A stretch of DNA of 64,000 nt from a bacterium (GCA_021780105.1 JAJXZJ010000022.1:57213-121212); one strand, 5' to 3'; numbered from the stretch's first letter, positions 9,661 through 19,334 are shown. Notes: a model not told the origin generated them from the sequence alone. Program-made: numbers and translations.

Positions 9661-11127
9661 ATGCAAACCCGGTTCTGTCGTTTACGTCCCGGCTTCGGCG
9701 CGGCGGTTGGTTTTCTCATGTCGGCGCTGACGGCCGTCACGGCGCCCGGCGGGCAAACGTCGCCACCGGCGCTGCCCAAGGTGCGTGTGGCGCCGGACGA
9801 ACGCGGTTTCTTCACCGACGCCGGCAAGCCGTTCGTGCCGTTCGGCGTGACGTATTTCCGGCCCGGCACCGGCTGGGCGCCGCAGGTGTGGAAGCAGTTC
9901 GACGCCGACGCCACGCGGAAGGATTTCGCCAGACTGCGCGCGCTCGGCGGCAATTGTGTGCGCGTCTTTCTCTCCTTCGGCTCGTTTTACCAGGAACCCG
10001 GCAAGCTCTCGCCGGACGGCCTCGCCAAGTTCGACCAGTTCCTCACGCTTGCCGAGCAGGCGGGTCTTTACGTCCAGCCAACCGGGCCGGATCACTGGGA
10101 AGGGCTGCCCGGCTGGGCGCAACACGACCGTTACGCCGACGATCATTTCCTCAGCGCGCTGGAACAATTCTGGCGGCTCTTCGCCATCCGGTATCACGGC
10201 CACAACGTGATCTTCGCCTACGAGCTGTTGAACGAACCGGAAGTACCGTGGGACACCCCGGCGATGCGCGTGAAATGGAACGCGTGGCTCGTCAAGCACT
10301 ATGCCACCACGACGGAGCTGGCGCAGGCGTGGGGCGCACCTTCGGATCGCAAGCTGGAATTCGGCTCCGTGCCCGCCGTGCCGAAGAACGCCCCGCCGGG
10401 ACGCGAGTTGCTCGATTACCAGCATTTCCGCGAGTCCATCGCCGACGAGTGGACACGCCGGCAGGTGGCGGCGATCAAGTCGGCGGACCCGCAGGCGCTG
10501 GTCACGACCGGCTTGATCCAATGGTCGGTGCCGATGTGCCTGGCGGGACCGTTTCAATATTCGGCGTTCCGACCGGAGCGGCAGGCGAAACTGCTCGACT
10601 TCATGGAAATCCATTTTTACCCGCTGGCCAACGGCTTCTACGAATACCGGAACGACGAGGACGAGGCGCGCAACCTCGCCTACCTCGAATGTGTCGTCCA
10701 CGAAGTGGCGCGTTGCGGCAAGCCCACCGTGCTCGCGGAGTTTGGGTGGTATGGCGGCGGCAAGCCGGCGATCAACGGCGGGCGGCACCCGGCCGCCACG
10801 GAGGAACAGCAGGCGCGCTGGGGCCGGAAGGTCGTCGAAACCACGGCGGGCGAGGCGTGCGGCTGGTTGAACTGGGGCTTCCACGATCATCCGGGCGCGG
10901 GCGACGTGACGGAGCTGATCGGTCTGCTCACGGCCGACGGCCGGGAAAAGGCGTGGGGCCGGGCGTTTCACGAACTGGCGACGCGCTTCACGACCCAGCC
11001 GCTGCCGGTCGTGCGCGCCCGCAGCCGCCCGACGTTGCACTGGGACCTTTACCTCACCGACCGCAAGGCGATGGACAACTACCGCGAGCGCTATTTCCAG
11101 GCCTACGAGGCGGAGACACCGCCGTAG
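9661..11127 (+). CDS. Secreted cellulase/mannanase-like glycoside hydrolase (GH5-like)
   Basis: 488 residues if started at ATG 9661, which puts a basic start and hydrophobic segment (FGAAVGFLMSALTAVTA) at the N-terminus; a GTG at 9625 is possible. The fold is a TIM barrel: FGVTYFRPGTGW opens the barrel, the putative acid/base Glu lies in YELLNEPEVPW and the putative nucleophile Glu in VLAEFGWYGG. Spacing between them is typical of clan GH-A. I call it GH5-like from the NEP and AEFG motifs; the substrate (beta-mannan, beta-glucan or other) cannot be read. It ends with TAG, which shows that TAG is an ordinary stop in this genome. Confidence 0.8.
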   Translation: MQTRFCRLRPGFGAAVGFLMSALTAVTAPGGQTSPPALPKVRVAPDERGFFTDAGKPFVPFGVTYFRPGTGWAPQVWKQFDADATRKDFARLRALGGNCVRVFLSFGSFYQEPGKLSPDGLAKFDQFLTLAEQAGLYVQPTGPDHWEGLPGWAQHDRYADDHFLSALEQFWRLFAIRYHGHNVIFAYELLNEPEVPWDTPAMRVKWNAWLVKHYATTTELAQAWGAPSDRKLEFGSVPAVPKNAPPGRELLDYQHFRESIADEWTRRQVAAIKSADPQALVTTGLIQWSVPMCLAGPFQYSAFRPERQAKLLDFMEIHFYPLANGFYEYRNDEDEARNLAYLECVVHEVARCGKPTVLAEFGWYGGGKPAINGGRHPAATEEQQARWGRKVVETTAGEACGWLNWGFHDHPGAGDVTELIGLLTADGREKAWGRAFHELATRFTTQPLPVVRARSRPTLHWDLYLTDRKAMDNYRERYFQAYEAETPP

Positions 11128-11329
11128 CCCGGCGTGATGGCGCGGGCATTACCCCCGCCCAACCCGGCGCAAACCATCAATGCGCACCGGCCGGCAACGG
11201 ACAACCACCCGATGAGTTTCGCCAAGCCGCGTGAACTTTGGGGAGAAATGAAATTCACTTTCCTGTTGACCGGATTGGCCCGTCCATGCCGAGATAAGAT
11301 AACCACTCTGTTACAGTGGCTTTGTCTCG

Positions 11330-14300
11330 ATGCCGAGAACGAAAAATACAAACGCAGTCCGGCCGCTGCTCGCCAGCAAGTATGACGCACACCATTCGGT
11401 GCTGCAGGACGCCTACGGCGCGTTCGCGGACCTGCGCCGCGAGCTGGCCGACTCGAAGGCCGCCGTCGCCGAACGCACCGAGCTGCTGCACCTGTTCGCC
11501 AACTGCGCGGACTCGCAGCGCGCCTGGCTCCTGCTCGAGGACTACTTCAACAAGCTCTCGCTCGCCCGCAAGGATTTCGCCGGCAACCGCTGGTGGCCGC
11601 GGCTGCTCGCCGTCCAGGGCCGCGCCCGCATCGAGGAAACCGCCCTGCTCTTCCTGCGCGCCGGGCGCCCGTTGCCCACCGAACTGGCCACCTACGCCAA
11701 CATGGCCCGCCTGGCCGAGGTGGAACAGCTCGAACGCGAGCAGCAGCGCATCCGCGATCTGGAAGACTGGCTCCTGCCGCCGACGCCGAACCACCTGGAC
11801 GCGCCGCGGGCGCACCTGCGTCTCCTGGCCCGCGTCCTGCCCCGCGAGGACCAGCCGGGGCTGAACGACCTGGGGCTGGAATTCCTGCTGTTCCGGCCGC
11901 GCTCCGGCGAAAAGCCCCGCGCGGCGGGCGATTTGATTGACCTCGTCACCCGCGCCGCGCACGAGGAGGAACTTTTCCCGGCGCGCGACTGGGCGTGCAT
12001 CCAGTGGCTCAAGGCGGTTTACGGCGCGCGTGAAACCGTCCCGCAACCATTGCGCGTGGACGGCATCGAGCTGCTCCAATGGCTGGCGCGCTGGGGCAAC
12101 CCGCCGTGGATCGAGTGGGCCGGCCAGCCGGAGAACGTGTTCTTCGCCGGCCAGCTTGCCGAACTGGTGCCGGACCTGCAAAACGGCAGCAGCGAGCTGA
12201 CGTTCCTCCAGCAGCTCCGGTTGCCCGGCGGCGAAATCATCCCGCTCGCCGCCGCGAAATTCTTCGCCGGCCAGCCGCCGCTCGTGGCGGTGAACCACAC
12301 GTTTTACCTGCTGCGCAACGCGCCGCCGCCGCCGCTGCTCGGCGAGCTGGTCCGCCAGCCCGGCGTGCCGGTCCGCAAGTTGAGCCACCGGCTGCTGACC
12401 CATCTGCGCAAAACCGGCTCGCACCACGGCGCCGACTGGGAGAACCTCTGCGTCGCCCACACCGCCAAACCGCAGTTCACGTTTGAACTCGATGACGACA
12501 CGGTGCGCGTGCGCCTGCTGGCCACCAGCGACCGTGACCAGAGCCAGTGGCAGTGGAACGGCCTGGAGTGGCAACGCACCGAGCCGGCGGCGGCCGCAAC
12601 GGGCAAACCCGAGGTGCTCGACGACCCGCGCCTCGAAGCCGCGACGCAATGGCTGCGGCGCCAGGACTGGTTTACGCCCGAGCCGGGCCTGTGGATCGGC
12701 GACGCGAACGAGAACTTCCTGGACACCCTGGCGCACGCGTGGCCCGACCGGCCCGCGGAGGCGGATTACCTGGCCAACACCACGTTCCAGCACCTGTTCA
12801 TGGCGCCGCGCAAGCTCAAGCCCAAGCTCATCGTCCAGGGCAGCGGCATTGACTGGTTCGCCGTCTCCGCCGCGTGGGAACAGGAGGGCCTCAAGCTCAC
12901 GCCGGCCGACCTCGAACGCCTGGCCGCCGCAAACAGCCGCTTCGTCAAACTGCCCGACAGCGGCTGGGTGGAACTCGATCTCCAGGCCGTGCAATCCGCC
13001 CACGAAACGATGGCCGACATCGGGCTGGACGGTCTTTCCGCGCTGCCGCAAAAGGTCGGCCTGGTCCAGGCCGCCGGCCTCAGCGAGGAGGCGCTCCAGC
13101 GCTTCGCCGACCTGCCGGAAGCCCAGGCGCTGCGCCAGGCGCTGGCCCATTTCAAGGGCATTGCGCCGGTGCCGCTGCCCGCCTGCGTGAACGCCGAGTT
13201 GCGGCCCTATCAAAAAGACGGCTTCGACTTCCTCTGCCACCTGTCACGCATCAAGCTCGGCGGCGTTCTCGCCGACGACATGGGCCTGGGCAAAACGCTC
13301 CAGGCGCTCGCGTGGCTGGCCTGGCTGAAGGAGCACAGTCCGAAACGGCAGCGGCCGGCGCTCGTGATCTGTCCCGCCTCCGTGCTGCACAACTGGCGGC
13401 GCGAGGCGGAGAAATTCACCGCGAACCTGAAGGTGCTCGTCCTGGAAAGCGGCCCGGCGCGGCACAACTTGCGCAAGCAGATCCCGCAGTTCGACCTCAT
13501 CGTCACCAACTACGCCCTGCTCCGCCGCGACCTCGAGGCACTGCAAAAGTTCGAGTTCCGCGCGGTCATCCTCGACGAGGCGCAGTTCATCAAAAACCCG
13601 TCGGCGCAGGTCAGCCAGTCCGTCAAACAGCTTCGCGCCGAGTTCCGGCTGGCCCTGACCGGCACGCCGCTGGAAAACCGCCTGCTCGACCTCTGGAGCA
13701 TCGTGGACTTCGTCCAGCCCGGCTACCTCGGCACGCAGCAGCAGTTCCACGACGTTTACGAGCCGACCGGCCCGGACGTCGAGTGGACCCAGCGCATGGC
13801 CCGCCGGAAGCTCTCCGCCAAGCTCCGGCCCATCCTGCTCCGCCGGCTCAAGAAACAGGTCGCCAAGGATCTGCCCGACCGCATCGAGGAACGCCGCGAT
13901 TGCGAGCTGGACGAGGCGCAGCGCAAACTTTACCTCGCCGAGTTGCGCCGCAGCCGTGAACAGATCAGCCAGATCGTCGCCGAAAAAGGCATCAACCGGA
14001 GCAAAATGCAGGTGCTGGCCGCGCTCACCCGCCTGCGGCAGATCTGCTGCCACCCGGCGCTGGTGGGCAGCGACTCGGCCTCCGGCAAGACCGACACGCT
14101 GTTCGAGCTGGTGGAGCCACTGCTGGACGAGGGCCAGAAGGTGCTGGTCTTCTCGCAGTTCGTACAGATGCTCCAACTGCTCGAGGCCGAATGCCGCAAA
14201 CGCGGAATGCCCACGCACATGTTGACCGGCGAAACCAAGAACCGCATGGCCGTGGTCCAGGCGTTCCAGGACGACCCGCACCCGTCGCTGTTCCTGCTCA

Positions 14301-14590
14301 GCCTGCGCGCCGCGGGCACCGGCCTGAACCTCACCGCGTCCAGCTATGTGGTCCTCTACGATCCGTGGTGGAATCCAGCGGTCGAGGCGCAGGCGATTGA
14401 CCGCTCGCACCGCATCGGCCAGACGCGCACCGTGAACGCCTACCGGCTCATCGCGCCCGGCACCGTCGAGGAAAAAATCTGGGACCTCCAGCAGCGCAAG
14501 GCGCAAACGATCGCCGACGTGCTCGGGGAGGAAGGCTTTGCCCGCAGCCTGACGCAGGCAGACCTGGAATACCTGTTTGCAGAGGACTGA
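11330..14590 (+). CDS. SWI2/SNF2-family DNA-dependent ATPase
   Basis: 1086 residues. The C-terminal half is a standard SNF2 motor: Walker A DMGLGKT near residue 650 within GGVLADDMGLGKTLQALAW, Walker B-type DEAQ near 748 (ILDEAQFIKNPSA), LTGTPLENR, and helicase motif VI DRSHRIGQTRTVNAYRL near the end. The N-terminal 600 residues have no hallmark I recognise and may be a substrate-targeting region related to those of bacterial SNF2 proteins. The likely role is remodelling of protein-DNA complexes, for example at transcription or repair sites. It stands alone, with about 200 bp upstream. The start at ATG 11330 gives MPRTKNTNAVRP; no better start was seen. Confidence 0.9.
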   Translation: MPRTKNTNAVRPLLASKYDAHHSVLQDAYGAFADLRRELADSKAAVAERTELLHLFANCADSQRAWLLLEDYFNKLSLARKDFAGNRWWPRLLAVQGRARIEETALLFLRAGRPLPTELATYANMARLAEVEQLEREQQRIRDLEDWLLPPTPNHLDAPRAHLRLLARVLPREDQPGLNDLGLEFLLFRPRSGEKPRAAGDLIDLVTRAAHEEELFPARDWACIQWLKAVYGARETVPQPLRVDGIELLQWLARWGNPPWIEWAGQPENVFFAGQLAELVPDLQNGSSELTFLQQLRLPGGEIIPLAAAKFFAGQPPLVAVNHTFYLLRNAPPPPLLGELVRQPGVPVRKLSHRLLTHLRKTGSHHGADWENLCVAHTAKPQFTFELDDDTVRVRLLATSDRDQSQWQWNGLEWQRTEPAAAATGKPEVLDDPRLEAATQWLRRQDWFTPEPGLWIGDANENFLDTLAHAWPDRPAEADYLANTTFQHLFMAPRKLKPKLIVQGSGIDWFAVSAAWEQEGLKLTPADLERLAAANSRFVKLPDSGWVELDLQAVQSAHETMADIGLDGLSALPQKVGLVQAAGLSEEALQRFADLPEAQALRQALAHFKGIAPVPLPACVNAELRPYQKDGFDFLCHLSRIKLGGVLADDMGLGKTLQALAWLAWLKEHSPKRQRPALVICPASVLHNWRREAEKFTANLKVLVLESGPARHNLRKQIPQFDLIVTNYALLRRDLEALQKFEFRAVILDEAQFIKNPSAQVSQSVKQLRAEFRLALTGTPLENRLLDLWSIVDFVQPGYLGTQQQFHDVYEPTGPDVEWTQRMARRKLSAKLRPILLRRLKKQVAKDLPDRIEERRDCELDEAQRKLYLAELRRSREQISQIVAEKGINRSKMQVLAALTRLRQICCHPALVGSDSASGKTDTLFELVEPLLDEGQKVLVFSQFVQMLQLLEAECRKRGMPTHMLTGETKNRMAVVQAFQDDPHPSLFLLSLRAAGTGLNLTASSYVVLYDPWWNPAVEAQAIDRSHRIGQTRTVNAYRLIAPGTVEEKIWDLQQRKAQTIADVLGEEGFARSLTQADLEYLFAED

Positions 14591-14629
14591 GCGGTTGGGC
14601 GGCTGAAACCAGCCCGTGGAATTTTCGCC

Positions 14630-15150
14630 CGTTCGGCCATGTCCACAGACATCGCCTCCCAACCGCGCACCAGCGCGGGCCGCTGCCAGACATCAGCAAA
14701 CCCGTAAAGCAACGCGGGCCGCTCGTGGCGACGGCATTGCTCCTTGAGGCGCGAGCGGTCGAGGCAGTCCGGCGTCGGCCAGGCAAACGCCTCCAGCTTG
14801 GCGAAGCTGCCCGCCCCCGCCAGCGCGCCTTGGGCATCCTGGCGCAGCGGCCCCCAGGCTGTTGGCTGGTAGCTGAATCGCCCGCCCCAGAAGTTCTGGA
14901 ACAGGCCGCCGCCGATCGCGTGTTCCGGTGGCGCCGGGGTTTCCAGATGCCGCACGTCAATCCCCAGCGAATCGGGCAGCGTGTCCTTGTCGTCATGCCC
15001 GACGTGGGTGAACAACCGTCGCCACGCCGGCGGTTCGGCCCGGAAATCGCGCGGCGGGAAATGAACCCGCCCGGTCCCGGCCGGCCGATCAGCCGCGATG
15101 GCGGCCGACGCGAACGCAGCCACGACAAGGAGCGCGAACCGTGTTTTCAT
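14630..15150 (-). pseudogene. Uroporphyrinogen decarboxylase-like fragment, 3' truncated
   Basis: Reading from 15150, the protein aligns by eye with the N-terminal half of the URO-D/corrinoid methyltransferase-like superfamily: FRAEPPAWRRLFTHVGH, DSLGIDVRHLETP and YGFADVWQRPALVRGWE. The similarity stops at about nt 14630, right after DMAER, and the rest of the frame (to 14440) only overlaps the end of the SNF2 gene. The family is normally 320-400 residues, so half is missing. The first 20 residues look like a signal peptide (FALLVVAAFASAAIAA), which is unusual for this cytosolic family and may mark a second rearrangement. Confidence 0.55.
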
Positions 15151-15809
15151 GGGTCGGATCGCAACAGCCCGCCATCGGCGTCCAGCGCGGGTTCAGCCAA
15201 GGTCCCTCCACCAAGGCAGCCAGCACCCGGCGCATTCGGGTTTTTCCAGCGGACGCGCCTGGAAACCACCACCGGAGCGCCGGTTTTCCAACCGGCTTGG
15301 GACCGGGTCGCGAACGGCGCGTTCCGCTGAACCAGGCCGGCGCGCCATTTTCCGGTATGACCGGCGGCATTGCCAAGTTGCACCCCTTGCCCGCCCGCCG
15401 GGCGCGCAGCAAACCCCTCGGCCATGCTCGCGGATTTCGACCATCGTCTCCCGGTTTCAATTTGTTGAAATTTCGACGGGGTCACCCCGTATTTGTCCCA
15501 CCCTCCCGGCTACACTCTCCGCATGATAAATATAGAAAGGCGAAAACTGACGTTGACATCCGTAAGTGGAAACTCTACGGAACAGGAAGATACACATGCT
15601 TGGGGCTTTACGGAAAGCAAGACGCTTTATGCGGGGATTTCATTGGCGGGTCAGGCTCAACGGCCACGGGAAAAGGCGGGCCGTCAGCCTGCAACGGGCT
15701 ATTTCCAAGTTGCTTGGAAGCCGCGTAAACCAGCGCCTGCCGGCGGTCGCCGGTCCGGTTCACCCCGTCGGTCCGCTCGTCCGGTCAACCGCCGCCGCCT
15801 TTCCCGGCC

Positions 15810-16170
15810 ATGAACCTGCCACCGTCAACCCACCGGCCGCTGCGGATCGAGTCGCTGGCCTTGGCCGCCCTGAGCCGCGTGGAAATCCAAGACCTCTCCC
15901 GCCTGGCCACCTCCGCGCGGAACGCCCCCTTTTACGCGCCGGACTCCCCGCTGGCCGGATGCGGCGTGCGCCTGGCCGCCGTGGTCCTGCGCCAGCCGCC
16001 AGCCCTCGCGCTGTGCGCCTCGCCGGCGCCCGCGCCTTCCTCAAGGCGCGCACCGAACCCGCCGCCTGCCGTGCGCTGCCCGAACGTTTGGCGACGATTG
16101 ACCGTGTTCTCACCGCCCATGATTCCGCTCTGCGCGACCTCTACCGGAAACTCCGCCCGCTGTTGCGGCC
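15810..16170 (+). pseudogene. Possible frameshifted small gene
   Basis: From ATG 15810 the first 60 codons read like a protein (LRIESLALAALSRVEIQDLS, then RNAPFYAPDSPLAG). Near 16,025 the sense shifts to another frame, which reads ARAFLKARTEPAACRALPER and RDLYRKLRPLL. Both parts have similar high-GC codon use, so one indel would restore a protein of about 120 residues. No family recognised. This is weak evidence. Confidence 0.25.
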
Positions 16171-16210
16171 GGGTGCCAGCCATGTTCCCGTATGTCCTCC
16201 ACCTGCACCG
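16171..16210 (+). repeat. Remnant of the RAYT 5' end
   Basis: 40 bp that match 18801-18840 with about four mismatches, including the GGTGCCAGCC lead-in, the transposase start codon and its first six codons (here encoding MSSTCT). It breaks off two bases before the next duplicated segment. Confidence 0.75.
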
Positions 16211-16212
16211 GG

Positions 16213-16310
16213 GCGATGAATTCATTTGCTGACATGAACCGCTCCCCCACATCGCGGAACCGGCTCACCCAAGCCGGAGGCCTGGCCGCCGGCGCACCGT
16301 TCAAACCACC
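16213..16310 (+). repeat. Duplicate of the cas3 3' end and its downstream flank (REP-empty copy)
   Basis: 98 bp matching 18655-18784 with only a handful of mismatches. It contains the last codons of cas3 with its TGA (GATGAATTCATTTGCTGA), then ACATGAACCGCTCC and the flank. It lacks exactly the 32 bp that lie at 18735-18766 in the other copy; the junction here is at 16292/16293. Confidence 0.85.
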
Positions 16311-16421
16311 AAAACCACCCTCCCTTGCTCATGACCATCCGCAACTCCGCCCGCGGCGGTGAAGAGTTTACACGGCCCGCAACCACGCGATGAACCCAGA
16401 ACCAGTCACCGCCAACCACTG

Positions 16422-18674
16422 ATGCAATTCTACGCGCACACGGCGGAAGACGAGGACGGCAGGCGGCTGTCGGATGAAAGCCGTTGGCAGTTGCTCAAGG
16501 ACCATCTGTGCTCTGTGGCAAGACAGGCGAAGCAATTCGCCGCGCCGCTTGGCCTGTCTGCCGAAGCCGAACTCGCCGGCCTGCTCCATGACTTGGGGAA
16601 ATACGCGGAACGCTTTCAGGACCGTCTTCACGACAGCTCAATTCACGGGGTCAATCACTGGGCAGCGGGAGCCGTTCATGCGATGGACCAACTCAGGGCG
16701 GCGCTGGTCGCCTACGCTGTGGATGGCCACCATACCGGCATCCCTTCTGCCAGCGATTTCGCTCAGACTCGTGCCTGGGCCAAGGATGTTCCAGTTTGGA
16801 GACGGGAAACTGGCTGCGCCCAACCAATCGCTGAGTTGGTCAGGCGACTTCGAGAACTGGACGGGATCGAACTGCCATCCGCACCTCCCGTGCCTGACAA
16901 AGATCATTTCGCCAACGCCCTTCGCGCTCGCTTCCTTTTCAGTTGCTTGGTGGATGCTGATTTTCTCGATACCGAACGGCATTTTGACCCTGACGCCGCA
17001 AAGCAGCGGATCGTTCCGTCCCTCCAGGCGGATCGCGCCCTGAGTCTTCTTAAAGCCGGGCTGACTACAAAGCCGGGCGACGGACCAGTAAATCAGCTTC
17101 GCCGGCAACTGCTTGAAGATTGCTTGCGCGCAGCCGCAAAACGTCCGGGATTGTTCACGCTCACCGCACCCACAGGGAGCGGCAAGACGCTTTCGTCCCT
17201 TGCCTTCGCCTTACAGCACATCGTTCACCACCATGCGAGAGTTGCCGAGGACGATCCCCGGCGTTTCCGCCGCGTCATTGTCGTAATCCCCTACACCAGC
17301 ATCATCGAACAGACGGCGCGCGTTTTTCGAAACCTGTTCGAGCTGGAGTTCGGGCCAGACTATGTGCTGGAACATCATAGCGCGGTCGCGCCGCGCGAGC
17401 GCAGGGAGGACAAGGACCTCGACAACGAGGAAAAGCGTCTGCGCCGTGCCCGGCTGGCGGCGGAAAACTGGGCCTCGCCGCTGGTCGTCACCACCAGCGT
17501 CCAGTTCTTCGAGAGCCTCTTCGCCCACAAGCACGGCGACTGCCGCAAGCTTCACAACATTGCCCGCTCTGTGGTGCTCTTCGACGAAGTGCAGACGCTC
17601 CCCGCGCGCCTTGTGCCGTCGCTGCTCTCCGCCGTGCGCCTGCTCACGCAAGAACCCTACGGCGCGACGGCTGTTTTTATGACGGCCACGCAACCCGCGT
17701 TCGCCTCGGCCAAGGCCGCATTGCCCTACGGCTGGGAGCCGGCGGAAATCTCTTCCAATCCCGGCGCGATGGCTGAAACCCTGTCCCGCACCCGCATCGA
17801 ACTGCCCGCTCCTGACGCGCGCATTTCCTGGAGCGATCTTGCCGCGAAACTCAGCGCGCATCCGCAGGCCCTATGCGTCGTCAACACCACCGCTCACGCC
17901 CGCGAACTCTTCCGCCTCCTTCCGGCAGAGCATCGCTTCCACCTTTCCGCGCGCCTCTGTCCGGCGCACCGGCAGGAGAAACTCGCTGAAATCCGCCGCC
18001 GCCTTGATCCCAAGGTCCACGAGCCTTGCCGCCTCGTCTCCACCCAACTCATCGAAGCCGGCGTGGACGTGGACTTTCCGATCGCGTTCCGTGCGCTTGG
18101 CCCGCTCGATTCCATCATTCAGACCGCTGGCCGCTGCAATCGCGAAGGCCGCAGCGCAGAGCCGTGTCCCGTCATCATTTTCCGGCCCGAAGACAATGCC
18201 ATGCCGCCGGGTGCCTATCGCACGGCCGCGGGCGTGACCGAGTCGTTCCTGGCCCGACAGCCGGACGCGCCCTTGCACCAGCCCCATTTCTACGCCGACT
18301 ACTTTGCCGAACTCTATTCGCTGTTGGGACGCGATTCGGCCGAAGCCGACCCGGTATTTGCCGCCAGCAAAGCTTTCGACTTTCCCAAAGCCGCCGCCGA
18401 GTGCCGGCTCGTCGGCGAAGACAGCCGTGCCGTGCTCGTGAAGTGGAAGGACGGCGACTACCTCCTCGCCAAGCTCCGCCGTGAAAAACATCTCTCGCCA
18501 GAGGAGTGGCGGCGTGTCCAACGTTTCTCCGTTAACCTCCACCTGGGCGAGTTTCTCCAAGCTCAGGCCCGTGGTTACATCGTCGAGGCCATCGAAGACG
18601 TCTGGTTCTGGAATTCCAAATACGACGCAGACCTTGGCGCGTCCCACGTCGAGAGCGATGAATTCATTTGCTGA
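16422..18674 (+). CDS. cas3: CRISPR-associated helicase-nuclease Cas3 (type I-C)
   Basis: 750 residues from ATG 16422 (MQFYAHT); upstream codons in frame (from 16359) read as non-coding. The N-terminal HD nuclease domain has His at residue 6, the HD pair in LLHDLGKYAERF near 56-57, NHWAAGA near 79 and GHHTG near 103. The SF2 helicase domain follows: Walker A APTGSGKT near 249-256, VVLFDEVQTLP with DEVQ near 388-391, MTATQPAF and the C-terminal QTAGRCNREGR motif. Cas3 is recruited by Cascade to unwind and degrade target DNA. It opens the cas operon, but a RAYT unit separates it from cas5. The last codons (SDEFIC) and stop also occur in a duplicate upstream of the gene. Confidence 0.95.
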   Translation: MQFYAHTAEDEDGRRLSDESRWQLLKDHLCSVARQAKQFAAPLGLSAEAELAGLLHDLGKYAERFQDRLHDSSIHGVNHWAAGAVHAMDQLRAALVAYAVDGHHTGIPSASDFAQTRAWAKDVPVWRRETGCAQPIAELVRRLRELDGIELPSAPPVPDKDHFANALRARFLFSCLVDADFLDTERHFDPDAAKQRIVPSLQADRALSLLKAGLTTKPGDGPVNQLRRQLLEDCLRAAAKRPGLFTLTAPTGSGKTLSSLAFALQHIVHHHARVAEDDPRRFRRVIVVIPYTSIIEQTARVFRNLFELEFGPDYVLEHHSAVAPRERREDKDLDNEEKRLRRARLAAENWASPLVVTTSVQFFESLFAHKHGDCRKLHNIARSVVLFDEVQTLPARLVPSLLSAVRLLTQEPYGATAVFMTATQPAFASAKAALPYGWEPAEISSNPGAMAETLSRTRIELPAPDARISWSDLAAKLSAHPQALCVVNTTAHARELFRLLPAEHRFHLSARLCPAHRQEKLAEIRRRLDPKVHEPCRLVSTQLIEAGVDVDFPIAFRALGPLDSIIQTAGRCNREGRSAEPCPVIIFRPEDNAMPPGAYRTAAGVTESFLARQPDAPLHQPHFYADYFAELYSLLGRDSAEADPVFAASKAFDFPKAAAECRLVGEDSRAVLVKWKDGDYLLAKLRREKHLSPEEWRRVQRFSVNLHLGEFLQAQARGYIVEAIEDVWFWNSKYDADLGASHVESDEFIC

Positions 18675-18784
18675 CATGAACCGCTCCTATACATCGCGGA
18701 ACCGTCTCACCCAAGCCGGAGGCTTGGCCGCCGGTAGCCGGTGGTCGAGCGCAGCGACACCACCGGCGCACCGTTCAAACCACC
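18655..18784 (+). repeat. Cas3 3' end and flank, REP-occupied copy
   Basis: Partner of 16213-16310. It has the same order of sequences plus a 32-bp insertion at 18735-18766, flanked on both sides by CCGG. Confidence 0.85.
18735..18766 (+). repeat. REP-like unit, left copy
   Basis: 32 bp starting TAGCCGGTGG and ending ACACCACCGG. It is an imperfect palindrome (CCGGTGG/CCACCGG). It is absent from the otherwise matching site near 16292. Confidence 0.8.
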
Positions 18785-18820
18785 CACGCACCCCGGCCGG
18801 GGTGCCAGCCGCGTTCCTGT

Positions 18821-19267
18821 ATGCCCTCCACCTATACCGGCCTTCATTACCATCTTGTCTTTGCCACCCGAAACCGGGAGCCGCTCATCGCCCCCTCTTG
18901 GCGTGCCCGCTTGCACGATTACCTGGGCGGTACCGTGCGCGGCCTTGGCGCCATTCCCCAAGGTGTCGGCGGCGTGGCCGATCACGTCCATCTGCTGGTG
19001 GGACTCAAACCCACCCATTGCCTCGCCGACTTCATGCGCGAACTCAAAAAGGCCTCCTCCATCTGGGTTGCCGATACGGTGGGCGGCCCCGCCTTCCATT
19101 GGCAGGAAGGCTATGCCGCGTTCACGGTCAGCGCCCCGGCCCGTGCCTCCGTGCGCGACTACATCGCCCGGCAGGAAGAACACCATCGCCGCAAAACCTT
19201 CCGGGAGGAACTGGTGGCGTTTTTGAAAAGAACGGAGATCGAGTTCGACGCGCGTTACCTCGATTGA
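18821..19267 (+). CDS. REP-associated tyrosine transposase (RAYT, IS200-like Y1)
   Basis: 148 residues from ATG 18821. The family signatures are present: YHLVFATRNREPLI at the N-terminus, the HUH metal site HVHLLVGLKP near residue 60, a downstream FHWQEGYAAFTVS segment and the probable catalytic Tyr in SVRDYIARQEEHH near residue 113. RAYTs cut and rejoin single-stranded REP hairpins and are thought to spread REP sequences; they are usually single-copy and vertically kept. The gene lies between cas3 and cas5c, in the same direction, so it could be read from the cas promoter. It looks intact. A 40-bp remnant of its start is found upstream of cas3. Confidence 0.9.
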   Translation: MPSTYTGLHYHLVFATRNREPLIAPSWRARLHDYLGGTVRGLGAIPQGVGGVADHVHLLVGLKPTHCLADFMRELKKASSIWVADTVGGPAFHWQEGYAAFTVSAPARASVRDYIARQEEHHRRKTFREELVAFLKRTEIEFDARYLD

Positions 19268-19334
19268 AGCCTTCGGCCAACACCCTCCCGTGTGGCACCC
19301 GCTCCGGGGTGCCGGCTCCACCATCACGCCGGTC

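Larger units (their letters stand above)
15151..16421. other. Mosaic relic region upstream of cas3
   Basis: 1.27 kb without an intact gene. 15,151-15,800 shows nothing I recognise. 15,810-16,170 holds a possible frameshifted small gene. 16,171-16,210 and 16,213-16,310 are copies of sequences found at the far end of cas3 and at the start of the RAYT gene. The remaining 110 bp lead into cas3. Confidence 0.5.

Noticed and set aside
11260..11305. Promoter for the SNF2 gene (TTGACC with TAAGAT downstream)
   Set aside because: Spacing is about 23 bp, too long for a sigma-70 type promoter, so it is not listed.
16359..16421. Earlier start for cas3
   Set aside because: The 21 extra residues are basic and unlike Cas3; the HD-domain His normally comes within the first ten residues, as with the start at 16422.
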